A DNA stretch of 47,315 bases. Source: an uncultured Clostridia bacterium (lineage in GTDB: Bacteria; Bacillota; Clostridia; Christensenellales; DTU072). A program made the position numbers and the translations under genes. Positions 39,801 to 45,497 of this stretch are shown here, piece by piece; the stretch's first letter is position 1; each line of letters begins with the position of its first letter. The notes below the pieces were generated by a model. The model made no database searches. It had not been told where the DNA came from and saw only the letters and a list, made by a program, of their open reading frames with translations. The stretch is from the NCBI GenBank assembly GCA_944349735.1, contig CALVNM010000009.1:1-47315 (forward strand), read 5' to 3'.

Positions 39801-40307
39801 ATTGATACCGTCGAAATAGAAGCCTATGAGCATCTCGTTGGTGGATCCGTCGTACCACTCGAGGATAACGTCGGAATAACGGATGAGATCGTTATGTTTG
39901 GCGAGTGCTACTTCGTCCACCAAGGGAAGTCCCGTTTCGGGATCGAGGATGACGTTGCCGTTCTCGTCCTTTATTTCGTAAGGGTAAGTATAGAGATTGG
40001 CTTTAAGATTGAGAATGAAAGCGGAACCGTTCTCCGTATTTATCGTGACGTTGGACCCTACGTAATATCCCGTCGTGGAGACGACGTCGGAATCGAGGTG
40101 CGTAAGGAGATTTTCCATGCTGTCGACCGCCCTGTCGATAGCCTGATCTTTGGTGGTGTGATCTTTATTGATCTCGTTGTCGGTATTGTCGAGTATCGGA
40201 TATTTATCCTGGTACTGCGTTTCCACCGGGTCGCACGCCGCAAGCACGCATACGAGAAGCGCGGCGAAAACTACGAGTATCAATAATTTTTTGAGGTGAC
40301 GGGACAT
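30810..40307 (-). CDS. Giant surface lipoprotein B (3165 residues) with I-D-P-Y repeats
   Basis: Signal peptide and lipobox LAAC (Cys25). Residues ~40-1000 are an N-terminal region whose part near 380-480 aligns by eye with giant A: Y-T-G, P-x-L, D-N-S-x-N-K, YYANELTYVDVQGLQDLYGG, then IGLPKAYRGGFDLADTL. A second shared point is LLGSFMGDESGLNTPF. From ~1300 to the end come degenerate beta-rich units with the motif at IEIDPYIY, FFVDPYDS, YYVDTYAR, LWIDPYSE, IYVVNPFD and IYVVNPLV, each followed by P-strand and x-W-strand elements. The C-terminus simply stops (YECDGIVREIQ), with no anchor or beta-helix. A plausible promoter is ~200 nt upstream. It is exported and lipid-anchored; the ligand is unknown. 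It is probably a tandem paralogue of giant A. Confidence 0.87.
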   Translation of the reverse strand: MSRHLKKLLILVVFAALLVCVLAACDPVETQYQDKYPILDNTDNEINKDHTTKDQAIDRAVDSMENLLTHLDSDVVSTTGYYVGSNVTINTENGSAFILNLKANLYTYPYEIKDENGNVILDPETGLPLVDEVALAKHNDLIRYSDVILEWYDGSTNEMLIGFYFDGINPNSADAGNDLYLNLQGSKRIFEDFGDSVLYQQLIRLITHFNLETVIGSASEDGTADSSFQSLRDALDLAITTNYKQTLNGDDATIFFNNVSLNTLRDDVTEFVQSIFSPYEDKLDPLSNKYLGFLISTLGNTSFTTINSDMEFVMTPDENIDKEIMTALILDVSGDSEVSRTDPVLGTVRETVPYTAHIAAEYSVRVSTNIVFDKEGYTVYDYGNYEYTGDMYIPMLDLKLDVLLRTDMNEVDNSINKVFMQCRDLATDDLIIGLYYANELTYVDVQGLQDLYGGVKIEDIGLPKAYRGGFDLADTLAQLFDFVDTYIVIAVDNILYGESSADGESQYESITRTIIANMESTMKDENDPSSRATIQIKVDFELIRTILSLTSETGVDYTTEQLILLVNQQFNIDIESIAAIFGLSVEELLEKSYFYLTYDVDAYSIRLEVYTTAEMTEDEIEHDGPKLIMRLDLYPQHIGEYVKIVFPSFDGFKPLEDVMTYSGYLEGQFIFAATEEVDLSKLLGSFMGDESGLNTPFILPPAADIYFTLYYDQYIREQILDNGRWTRKSRSAFSLYLYMVVQDQVTPLARVYANDVSLNTADPVEELGYVWLDYICIEGMPKFKVREDHFIKGFYNYMGYDFDNEDEDIVMGLTDIVQALMEDSWATFEPDVIRVTTSNETIKNFFRVDELIGTIAIQIGFKQRVFDIDQLEVTFAMYTVGELEDIAGDSVYDIELHDTIPVYFDFGTRVEARDFYFLYDENSIAVVNDQIYYMPSTKGLFMGVMRDYNVHVLTDMGRQKINGLVTSYYDDWEPLEPVPTTVAAYYGESNFTNYYNAEFKLHAVYDRDSKYYTVLNDLGYEVVYDLENDIYIIGLGSQAKYDKAFEFLNEDVKYYYKEYVNTGNVNVSYDLGMRVPGWYTVKEEGREEKILYNADGDFYIVESDEIRQKLLDEKFGQKEVEVRVPDESTSDPDDYITETELVDATIYTRTIDINGTNFVFDVMSGFYAHRFVIEDEVSGETKTYDVLYYSVDNYFYIRDYADKLIISELVGSTRIDVPAWLDWDAEPYTLIDWDGEYYDKIDWNDDIFESLEWTDMDWEDMTINGGIFIAYVVIGEGKMATFRKNVKVKVLNREIDTDKYVNILTPDGSVVAPVADSIEIDPYIYLLYKAYYMNTLSYNLSPSELEKGFVTWFFEHYNDVTFTFTKIYDVVEGEPDENTPDEVGSFLWQFDDTSDGMEIYSEYDINNRHIGSEKKLTYLYTVFHNQVIALSVEISPRKLLEIWFENETEANTYTVDALKESTYTLPTDPVYIFEGADGSRYALDFDDFNAGFAYDNGDGTSTAIPALLSTLHEGFASVPLGTFRQLACEGGLSVIKWTNPVADNIKLVNVDEDGNVYPFKDSDTNVTTSFFDLANYMDIYRNWYYTGDSQEGWFFVETISLTVLAPDKVIGSRDYSVAVGAADPVPETVSVRNIQVADYYDEGRDMSSWGIFFVDPYDSGTWILPTAIYAHFDGMTAGTYDAYPYTVEWRNKEGDNAVHFDVINGVYYLRGVTYESSYYFLEAEIGEGTNTLTIEIMVYNMSGYARDVEFTLADGEPLFLHPDDTEIDERITSTPATDEELAENPYQLNSYVYYVDTYARFNIPEELKITFADGTVRVYEARWNDHAPWVQNTVPEVDAALGAGNSLTSHITLAYSIRQKELTELVFAHAGELPEGATVSADVTANTIRLEGLKLNAEGLIDMGGTIYTPYDFFVWFFDDITASFSGFNPRKITDAVVQAALPVFGTLDTQKLIEAYTAAYGQGIDIYIGQEKGAHDFTVIIELGFEDDSYRPGVDFGEGQSAVIDYITIEAYNADNTPKYPDGYVFKDELQFWVQYADGLEPVKYGGDGLPLPELWSVACPDAETENNFWADATAANRMPELTPYEQLDRISWERIMLGGGIWVSAMLDNSSRVYFYFASEVSPIGNRFHSAEDDVSPFKIVYGTITIQNIYDNYRLGSYVTPATLSTRIALGEYYGEKIIKTNIVWTRIATTEQLDAIDYRGTVDEDGNVISIPLAKATITGQEVTLYLKVLPCDVDRLIYDNANVDSARHFTSKLRDDDGIITVNVDAYHNYTYAGNFVIPGSIKLSYAEDKRVGDGYVTVNHVFTYNNLTYYRSDGTQISAIGYDLNGHKLTALPATDVLPADTDRDVYLTATLRDGQLLKIRIHFLDKTVTDITSAIDHDSYVNTLWIDPYSEEINVPSAVTLKFTEGEDLVYNVAWNIPSDFEVMYDTYRRVFGSDPAKYFPFTGVLGGFSGLASVDLLYMVKVYDRVMDTYELVAGKEDRYDAASGTYDPDVNAYHLYDDVFTAKASELPGSVLYNGGVDYALIWNFADADIVATGTVDANGNVRYILVEGHVYNSDRGQPVAIKVYIDSFTYAAIRKPTADGGYIIMEGDSLRFVISAITGYSSIDHYMVDFDVMHIDPETETATKVIRPLMFVPEGIDPASVDPSFDSATYAYRLYWNRAALNEASRLGEAKGPFYFGNVTRSDIVTVGSCIYQYEMPNVLQLDFGYGKGTQQNAIYVVNPFDPDFNEREVLAWGTYNNEYDVSLNDAGLVAKILWNTSSIQRITSAYLAGGVIRDFTVTVQLTNPDDPDFVYTQSFDVMLVLLDMSPTTYINNQYANRLTSARVKTNYNAATYYGAATNPYKDVYLTHLINVQVTRDGVTDNVLNTAVRDLGLEGATFTYDVTEWDSAIYNNAGTRTQYSKQVTVNGRSYATNIVYRQWNASYDITGLDLGFGAGIDSADYDQKESQNALEAGDRRIIYVVNPLVPGDFVLTPVSVTGTYNGADINATGFTFEVIWWDEATSGSSFAFEGRYLKGGYIDYWKVVVKVINGADVVYTQVVNIMLVMLDMLPADRTSYTDTFRVTALPRVAYDDTAYAGKENPYGDRYASVKDALRSAVTKYNVDATKYTYYVDTWREPEVAGEVTVSRSHYIVVSDENGNTEIGRYECDGIVREIQ
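31130..32175 (-). repeat. Two recently duplicated terminal units in giant B
   Basis: The units near 31860-32175 and 31130-31450 are much more alike than the rest. Both have L-x-F-G-x-G, IYVVNP, a T-Y-N-G/N stretch, a W-x-x strand, a Y-T-Q-x-V/F-x-x-M-L-V-x-L-D-M strand and then NPY-x-D-x-Y. They look like a late tandem duplication at the 3' end. Confidence 0.65.
33110..36360 (-). repeat. I-D-P-Y repeat array in giant B
   Basis: Clear copies are at about 36350 (EIDPYI), 35345 (FVDPYD), 34930 (YVDTYA) and 33125 (WIDPYS), with more divergent units between them. Closing strands such as KVLNRE, MVYNMS and FLDKTV mark unit ends. Confidence 0.7.
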
Positions 40308-40507
40308 TTTTACCCTCCGTGTGCGCGCGGGCGGTCACGCGCTTTTACGCCGCGCAATGCGACGATGCCCGAATAATTAAATTTTATTTTCGCGCTCTCG
40401 CGCGTATAATATAGCGCAGAATCTGGCGTTCCCGGACCGGGGCGCGCGTCGCGCGTATGATCCGCTTCGGCGAGCGCAAAATAACGCCCTACCCGCGCGT
40501 TAAATAT

Positions 40508-40536
40508 AATATATTATATATTAAAGGGGAAGTCAA
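40508..40536 (-). promoter_or_regulatory. Promoter upstream of giant lipoprotein B
   Basis: On the minus strand TTGACT (40531-40536), a 17-nt spacer and TATATT (40508-40513). The predicted leader is about 195 nt, long for this window, GC-rich and rich in CGCG palindromes. Confidence 0.65.
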
Positions 40537-41222
40537 TACCCGATTCGTAAAATTATAGAAAAAATACCCCTTGCGCTTATTGCCGGAAGAACGAGAAAAA
40601 CGCTTTTATCGTCGTTTTGCCGTGCCGTCCGCTCCGGTGGCGGCGCCCTCTCGAAAGAAAAGCCCGACCGATCGTCCGTTTGAATAATATTGGTGTTTAT
40701 GCTCCCGATAGGCGCAAAACGGTATCCGTAATTTATATTTTTTGCAACAATTTTACCGCCTGCGCCATTATATAAAATAACGGGAGCTTATTCGCGCGCA
40801 CAGAAGGTTTGGGAGATTGTTTTTTTTGATTTTATACTTTTATTTTACCGAGTTTTGCGTTCGATCGGAAAAGCCCGCCGGCTTCTCGGCGCTTCCGTTA
40901 TGCCGTGCGGTTTCGTGTACGGCGCGCAAAGACGCGCGGCACCGTAAGCTCTTACGCGCGTGCGAGAGCTAAATGCGCCTGTGAAACTTATGGGGCTACG
41001 CTCTTGCCGAGACTTTACGGAACGCTCCTTAAACGTGCCCGGATTGCGCGCTACGCCTATTCGCTCTCGCGTCGTACCGCACTCGGCCGAAAATGCAGTA
41101 GAGGGGCGGCTCTTCCTTACGTAAGTTATCCCGTTGCCGCAGCGCGTATTGCGCGTCTGAGCGTGTATTTTATTTCCGCTCGGCACCTTATCTGCTCGTT
41201 ACCTTTGCATAATATAAATATT
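40537..41222. other. Long gene-free stretch
   Basis: About 685 bases. Two short open frames exist (one on each strand, near 40845-41312), but neither has a ribosome site and both read as Arg/Ser-rich nonsense. The left part is AT-rich, the right part GC-rich. I see no tRNA, rRNA, 6S or tmRNA hallmark. It may be decayed sequence or hold an unrecognised small RNA. Confidence 0.45.
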
Positions 41223-41256
41223 AAAGCCGGCACGTATCGCTACATGCCGGCTTTTT
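41223..41256 (-). terminator. Terminator after the 873-residue lipoprotein (bidirectional shape)
   Basis: A 10-bp stem AAAGCCGGCA/TGCCGGCTTT with an inner GTA/TAC pairing. T-runs exist on both sides, longer on the plus strand. It lies 41 nt past the stop at 41297. Confidence 0.85.
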
Positions 41257-41296
41257 CAGTGAGGTCTTACGACCTATCGTTCCTTAAAGCTTCGGA

Positions 41297-43918
41297 TTAT
41301 TCTTCGGCGTAGCCGATCTGGAAGCTCGGGGGAAGTACCGCGTTTGCAAGCTCTTTAAGGTCGTTATAGAGCTTGTTCGCATTAAGGTTGTTGGTGTTTT
41401 CATCGCGTCCTGCGGTGGTCTGAGCGCCGGTCCAATCGATATCGGGAACGGTGATGTCAGCCGCGTTGATTATGTCGAAGCCGATACCGAAGGAGATGGT
41501 ATTACTGCCCTGAGAGAGCGCGATGCCCGCTCTGAAGCCGTCGCCCATCGTGATTCTCGCGTCAAGCTCTATTCCGTCGTAGAGGCTGCCGTCTTCCGCG
41601 GGAACGGTGAATCCGACCATTGCGAAGAGGTCTGCGATCTCGGTTGCGGTGACAGCCGCGTCGGTCGCAAGGAACGCCTCGTAGGTCTTACCGGCAGCGA
41701 CTACCGCATTGTAAGCTCTTTCATTATAAGCCTCGTCGGTTTCTTCCGGACCTTTGGCATTTTCGTTTTTCCAGGCGGCTATATCTTTCTCGAGGTTGCT
41801 CTCATAGATAAGGGAGTTGACAAGAGTGTTGATGTGTCCGAGCACGTCATCGCCCTTGAGGAGTTCCGCGAGGGTGTATGCGGCTTTTTCGTTAGCGGTG
41901 CCGGTGTAGAGGTCGAAGGTGGTCGCGTCGTCGCCGGACTGAAGCATTCCGCCGATGAGACCGTCGGTAGCAAGGAGCTTGCCCATGAGGGCGTCGAGGG
42001 CAACGACAACGCCGTATTCCTCATAGTCTTTCTCGGTAAGCTCGAAGAGAGCAGTATCCTTCAAGAGCGCGGTAAGTTTGTCGAGCAGTCCGCCGTCGTT
42101 GATGACCGCGTTCGCTATCTTACCTATCTGAGCCATAAGGTTCGCCGTACTGCTGTCCGCGATGATGGAACCTACGGAACCGATGATGGTGTCGATCTCG
42201 TTACCGGCGGCGTTCATGGGCGCTGCGGTCGCGGAAGTCCAGGTATTGTCGGCGAGAACGAGATATTTACCGTCTTTCTGCTGCGCTTCGGCATAAGCTC
42301 TCGCATTGTCCTCGGCAGCGGCTTTCCAGCCTTCCTGAGCTCTCTTTTCGTAATCGGCGTCTTCCTCGGTCACCTTTCCGTCATCGTCGGTATACTTGGG
42401 ATTTGCGTTTTTCCAGTCGCCAATGGTATAAGCCGGGAGTCCGCCGAGAGCCGCGCCTTTTCCTTCAACGTATGCCGCGGAGAAAATATCGCGTTCCGCT
42501 ACGTCGTCGATCCAGTTGTCGTACATGGTCTGCGCGTCGAGCGGGATATAGTATTTGCCGAGCGTAACGCTGCCGTCTACGAGACCGGCAAGAGGAGCGA
42601 GGTCGACATAGAATCCGGGTTGATCGCCGGTAGCTATGTATTCCGCTATAGGAGTAACCGTACCGTCGATGGTTATGGTCGCATATCCGGTCAAGCCTTC
42701 GAAGTCTACCTTGAAGTAACCGTCTCTCGCGTTACCGTCTTTGCCATAGAAGCCGAGGGTAACGGCGGGTTTTACGTAAACGTCGATGACCGCTTTCTCT
42801 GCGGCAAGGTCCGCGCCTGCGGGAACGCTCGCGTCGATGGAGAGTTTAAGAGCGAATTCTTCGGGATCTCCGGTGTAGGGCGTGGGAGCCGCGGAGGAAG
42901 TTGCGGCGAGAGCTACGTCTTTAAGACCGAACGCAACGTTTACCTTTCCGCCGTCCTCAAGATCTTTGGCATAAGAGATGCCGAGACCGGAGAACATGTC
43001 GTTATCCACGTCAACGGTGAGGTCGATAACGGGCAACACCGCGTCGGTGGGATCCCAGGTTCCGTCTATCATGCCGGAAAGAGGTCCGCCGAGAAGGATG
43101 TTGGTACCGAGGTCGATGAGATCCATATAAGGCCCGATCGCGGAAAGAAGACTTTCGAGCAAGCCGCCGGCGTCTTTAATGAAGCTTCCGAGGCCGCCTA
43201 CGTTGAGGGAAAGAGCATACCCGCCGTCTACAGCGAAATCGGCATTGTCGCCTACGGGCGAGAATATACTGCCGCCGAACAGACCGAGCGTACCGACTAT
43301 GGTATTGACGATCTCGATGTTATTGAGGATACCGGCTTCGAGATCACCTTCGGTGTCGCTGCTTATGCCTGCGATAGCCTTGACGATCTCGGGAACGAGT
43401 TTGCCTTCGATGAGACCCGCGTCTTTAGCCTGAGAAAGCTTCGACCACTTGAAAGTGGAAGCCGTCAGCGGCTGACCGAGATACAGATACTCGCCGTCGC
43501 TCTCGGAGACTGCGTAGAGCGATACTACGTTCTTGTTGAGAGCGGAATCCTTCACCTCTATCAGCGCCCAGTTCTTCGCGGAGGCGGAACCGTCCATGCT
43601 CGCGGAGAGTTTTACTTCGAGACCGATGTCGAGATCGTCGTCGGTACCGGTAGTTTTGGCGTTGAGGAAGATGGTGGCGGACACGCTCGCCGCATTGTCG
43701 ATGTCGACTATGACCTTGGCAAGCTCGTTGACCGAAGCCACGATACCTTCCAGCGCCGCGTCGATCTTAGGTTCGTCTGTCGGCTCTTGGGGACCGGGTT
43801 TAGTCCCGCCGTTGCCGCCGTTGTCGGTAGGTCCTTTTTTCTTACAGGCGAACGCGGTGAAAGCGAGAACGCCTACAAGCAGAAGCACCAACAACACTAT
43901 CAGTGTTTTCTTTTTCAT
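41297..43918 (-). CDS. Large surface lipoprotein C (873 residues), unknown function
   Basis: The start was chosen at 43918 because GGAGGT lies five bases upstream; the ATG 12 nt earlier would put that site inside the gene. Signal peptide and lipobox TAFAC (Cys25), then a Gly/Asn/Pro linker. The N-terminal ~400 residues are beta-rich with alternating hydrophobic positions (VSATIFLNAKTTGTD, DLDIGLEVKLSASMDG, VNVAFGLKDVALA), recalling the N-terminal modules of the giants in style but not clearly in sequence. Two short helical inserts share the pattern W-K-N-x-N-x-K ... E-x-D-x-x-Y-x-x-R-A (near residues 495-540 and 745-785). No enzyme motif, no sortase signal. It has its own consensus promoter and terminator. 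Confidence 0.82.
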   Translation of the reverse strand: MKKKTLIVLLVLLLVGVLAFTAFACKKKGPTDNGGNGGTKPGPQEPTDEPKIDAALEGIVASVNELAKVIVDIDNAASVSATIFLNAKTTGTDDDLDIGLEVKLSASMDGSASAKNWALIEVKDSALNKNVVSLYAVSESDGEYLYLGQPLTASTFKWSKLSQAKDAGLIEGKLVPEIVKAIAGISSDTEGDLEAGILNNIEIVNTIVGTLGLFGGSIFSPVGDNADFAVDGGYALSLNVGGLGSFIKDAGGLLESLLSAIGPYMDLIDLGTNILLGGPLSGMIDGTWDPTDAVLPVIDLTVDVDNDMFSGLGISYAKDLEDGGKVNVAFGLKDVALAATSSAAPTPYTGDPEEFALKLSIDASVPAGADLAAEKAVIDVYVKPAVTLGFYGKDGNARDGYFKVDFEGLTGYATITIDGTVTPIAEYIATGDQPGFYVDLAPLAGLVDGSVTLGKYYIPLDAQTMYDNWIDDVAERDIFSAAYVEGKGAALGGLPAYTIGDWKNANPKYTDDDGKVTEEDADYEKRAQEGWKAAAEDNARAYAEAQQKDGKYLVLADNTWTSATAAPMNAAGNEIDTIIGSVGSIIADSSTANLMAQIGKIANAVINDGGLLDKLTALLKDTALFELTEKDYEEYGVVVALDALMGKLLATDGLIGGMLQSGDDATTFDLYTGTANEKAAYTLAELLKGDDVLGHINTLVNSLIYESNLEKDIAAWKNENAKGPEETDEAYNERAYNAVVAAGKTYEAFLATDAAVTATEIADLFAMVGFTVPAEDGSLYDGIELDARITMGDGFRAGIALSQGSNTISFGIGFDIINAADITVPDIDWTGAQTTAGRDENTNNLNANKLYNDLKELANAVLPPSFQIGYAEE

Positions 43919-43953
43919 AGATACCTCCATGTGAGTTGTCTTTTTGTGCTTTT

Positions 43954-43982
43954 ATTATATTATCCGGCGCGCGCGCTGTCAA
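43954..43982 (-). promoter_or_regulatory. Perfect consensus promoter of lipoprotein C
   Basis: On the minus strand TTGACA (43977-43982), a 17-nt spacer and TATAAT (43954-43959) match the sigma-A consensus exactly. The spacer begins with five GC dinucleotides. The leader is about 30 nt. Confidence 0.88.
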
Positions 43983-44089
43983 TATCTAAAATCCGCGCGC
44001 GCTCCGCACACGGCGGCTTCACACGGTATTCACCGAGACGATTTGCCCGAATTGTGCGTATTTGGGTATCCTTTTCTTATGTTTCGGTA

Positions 44090-44147
44090 TATAAAACAGC
44101 CGCCCGACAAATGAAGCGGCAATTTTTTCCGCTTCGCCGGACGGCTA
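44090..44147 (-). terminator. Terminator after the DUF2804 gene
   Basis: On the minus strand an outer AGCCG-x-CCG/CGG-x-CGGCT stem (44098-44146) encloses an inner GAAGCGG/CCGCTTC hairpin, and TGTTTTATA follows. It lies ~52 nt after the stop codon. Confidence 0.72.
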
Positions 44148-44198
44148 TAGTTTTTACTTTAATTTATTTTTCGGGTTAAGTGTTTCCTTATCTTGCTT

Positions 44199-45251
44199 CT
44201 ACATTCTCGTAGTCTTGTCTTCCCCTATCCCGAACATGCCGTCGACAACGTAAATTTTGCCGTCGGGATCTTTGAGCGTGCCGTAGATCTTGCCGAAAGG
44301 AAGAGCGTAATACACGTCCACCACCAGGAAATGCATGAGCATGAAGAAAGTGGCGTCGATCTCGAAACGGATATTCACCGCGCCATAATCGTCCCGTATC
44401 TCCCAGACGGGAGAGCGGCGCTTTTCTCTGAAAAATCTGACAGGGGGCAGAGGATAAGATTTGCCTTCGACCCAGATAAGATTTTCGTTATAAGCGTCCT
44501 GATCTGTAGACTGGTTGCGGGTAAGGTTGAAGGCGAACGCTTCCCCGTTCAGATACCCCATCGTCGTCAGCCAGTCGTAATGAGCCCTGTACGGATAATA
44601 ACCTTTGTGATCGTCGATTATGCCTACCGAATATTCGTCGGTCACGAATTTTTCGCCGTTGACTTCGACATAGCCTTCGGCTTTCAGAAAATCCTTCTCC
44701 GAATACAGCGGTTTGTTCTCCCCGAAAGGTATCGACACCACCGACGGCGGCGATATGCGGGTCAGCGCCACGTCGAGAGCGAACCTGCCGTTTTTACCTT
44801 CCGTAAAACCTTTCGCATACGCCTTTCCTCTCAGAAGGTCGTTGGTTATCCTGTACTCCGAGTTGTCTGTTTTGAGATAACAATCGTCGTCTATGAGCTG
44901 CGAAGCAACTTTCGCTTTTTTTACCGGCACGACGTTTCGCCATGAAAATATTTTTTTCTTTCTCTTGTCGTACCACACGAATATGGAAAAGCCAATCGGA
45001 CCCGTGTTATAGATAGCGGATACAAGGATACCTTCTTTAAGATTAAGTTCGACGGCTTCCCATTCGGTAAGCCTGGACTTTTTCATACAGTCGGGCATCA
45101 GTCTCCCGCAGGGCTTGTCGCAATCGAGAAGATTGAGCTTGCGGAAAGGCTCCGTGAACGTGCCGAAATGCGCTTTCCCCCCTTCAACTATCGCTTCCGG
45201 CGTAGGCACCGGGATTCTTTTCTCGGATATGTATTCGGGATAATCTGACAT
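44199..45251 (-). CDS. DUF2804 family protein
   Basis: 350 residues. The family has no established reaction. It shows the family pattern: an N-terminal FGTFTEPFRKLNLLD, K-x-x-x-L-T-E-W-E-A-V near residue 60, then YYPYRAHYDWLTTMG (~210-225), FNLTRNQSTD and YNENLIWVEG-x-x-x-PLPPV (~240-270), and a closing V-x-I-R-F-E strand. No signal peptide, so cytoplasmic. A GGAGGA site precedes the start. It is divergent from the oxaloacetate decarboxylase operon. The all-beta, Trp-rich make-up resembles lipocalin-like or hydroxyneurosporene-synthase-like folds, but this is only a guess. Confidence 0.82.
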   Translation of the reverse strand: MSDYPEYISEKRIPVPTPEAIVEGGKAHFGTFTEPFRKLNLLDCDKPCGRLMPDCMKKSRLTEWEAVELNLKEGILVSAIYNTGPIGFSIFVWYDKRKKKIFSWRNVVPVKKAKVASQLIDDDCYLKTDNSEYRITNDLLRGKAYAKGFTEGKNGRFALDVALTRISPPSVVSIPFGENKPLYSEKDFLKAEGYVEVNGEKFVTDEYSVGIIDDHKGYYPYRAHYDWLTTMGYLNGEAFAFNLTRNQSTDQDAYNENLIWVEGKSYPLPPVRFFREKRRSPVWEIRDDYGAVNIRFEIDATFFMLMHFLVVDVYYALPFGKIYGTLKDPDGKIYVVDGMFGIGEDKTTRM

Positions 45252-45281
45252 ATTTCGTCCTCCGTTCGTTTTAATATATTC

Positions 45282-45317
45282 ATTTTAACATTATAAAGCG
45301 TCGTTATCAAGAGCCAA
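45282..45317 (-). promoter_or_regulatory. Promoter(s) of the DUF2804 gene
   Basis: Two overlapping minus-strand matches: TTGATA-17 nt-TAAAAT (45310-45282) and TTGGCT-16 nt-TATAAT (45317-45290). Either gives a leader of ~25-35 nt. Confidence 0.6.
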
Positions 45318-45411
45318 TTTCGCACCGACGACAATATTCCGCTTACGCGCGCTTACGCGCTCCGCGCGCACCGCCCGACAAATATATTTTGCGCCTGTGC
45401 GTTTTTTTTGC

Positions 45412-45446
45412 TTGCGATACGTTGCACTTTTGTGCTATGCTATACT
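45412..45446 (+). promoter_or_regulatory. Extended -10 promoter of the oxaloacetate decarboxylase operon
   Basis: Two overlapping extended -10 boxes, TGCTATGCT and TGCTATACT (45433-45446), with a weak TTGCGA 18 nt upstream of the first. The start codon is ~50 nt away with an AGGAGGT site. Confidence 0.55.
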
Positions 45447-45497
45447 CAAGGTAATTTGGCATTATTATTGCTTGACCAATAGCTTTAGGAGGTATAA

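Noticed and set aside
19390-40307. CRISPR or exact DNA repeats within the giant genes
   Set aside because: The repeats are protein-level and degenerate; I saw no regularly spaced identical DNA units.
40845-41312. Two short open frames (minus 40845-41186, plus 40905-41312)
   Set aside because: No ribosome binding site, Arg/Ser/Ala-rich composition, and one overlaps the terminator and the end of lipoprotein C.
43919-43930. Start of lipoprotein C at 43930
   Set aside because: The GGAGGT site would lie within the coding region; the next ATG is correctly spaced and gives a standard signal peptide.
41834-44179. 781-codon plus-strand open frame opposite lipoprotein C
   Set aside because: Runs through the consensus promoter and leader of the minus-strand gene, has no binding site and reads as antisense sequence.
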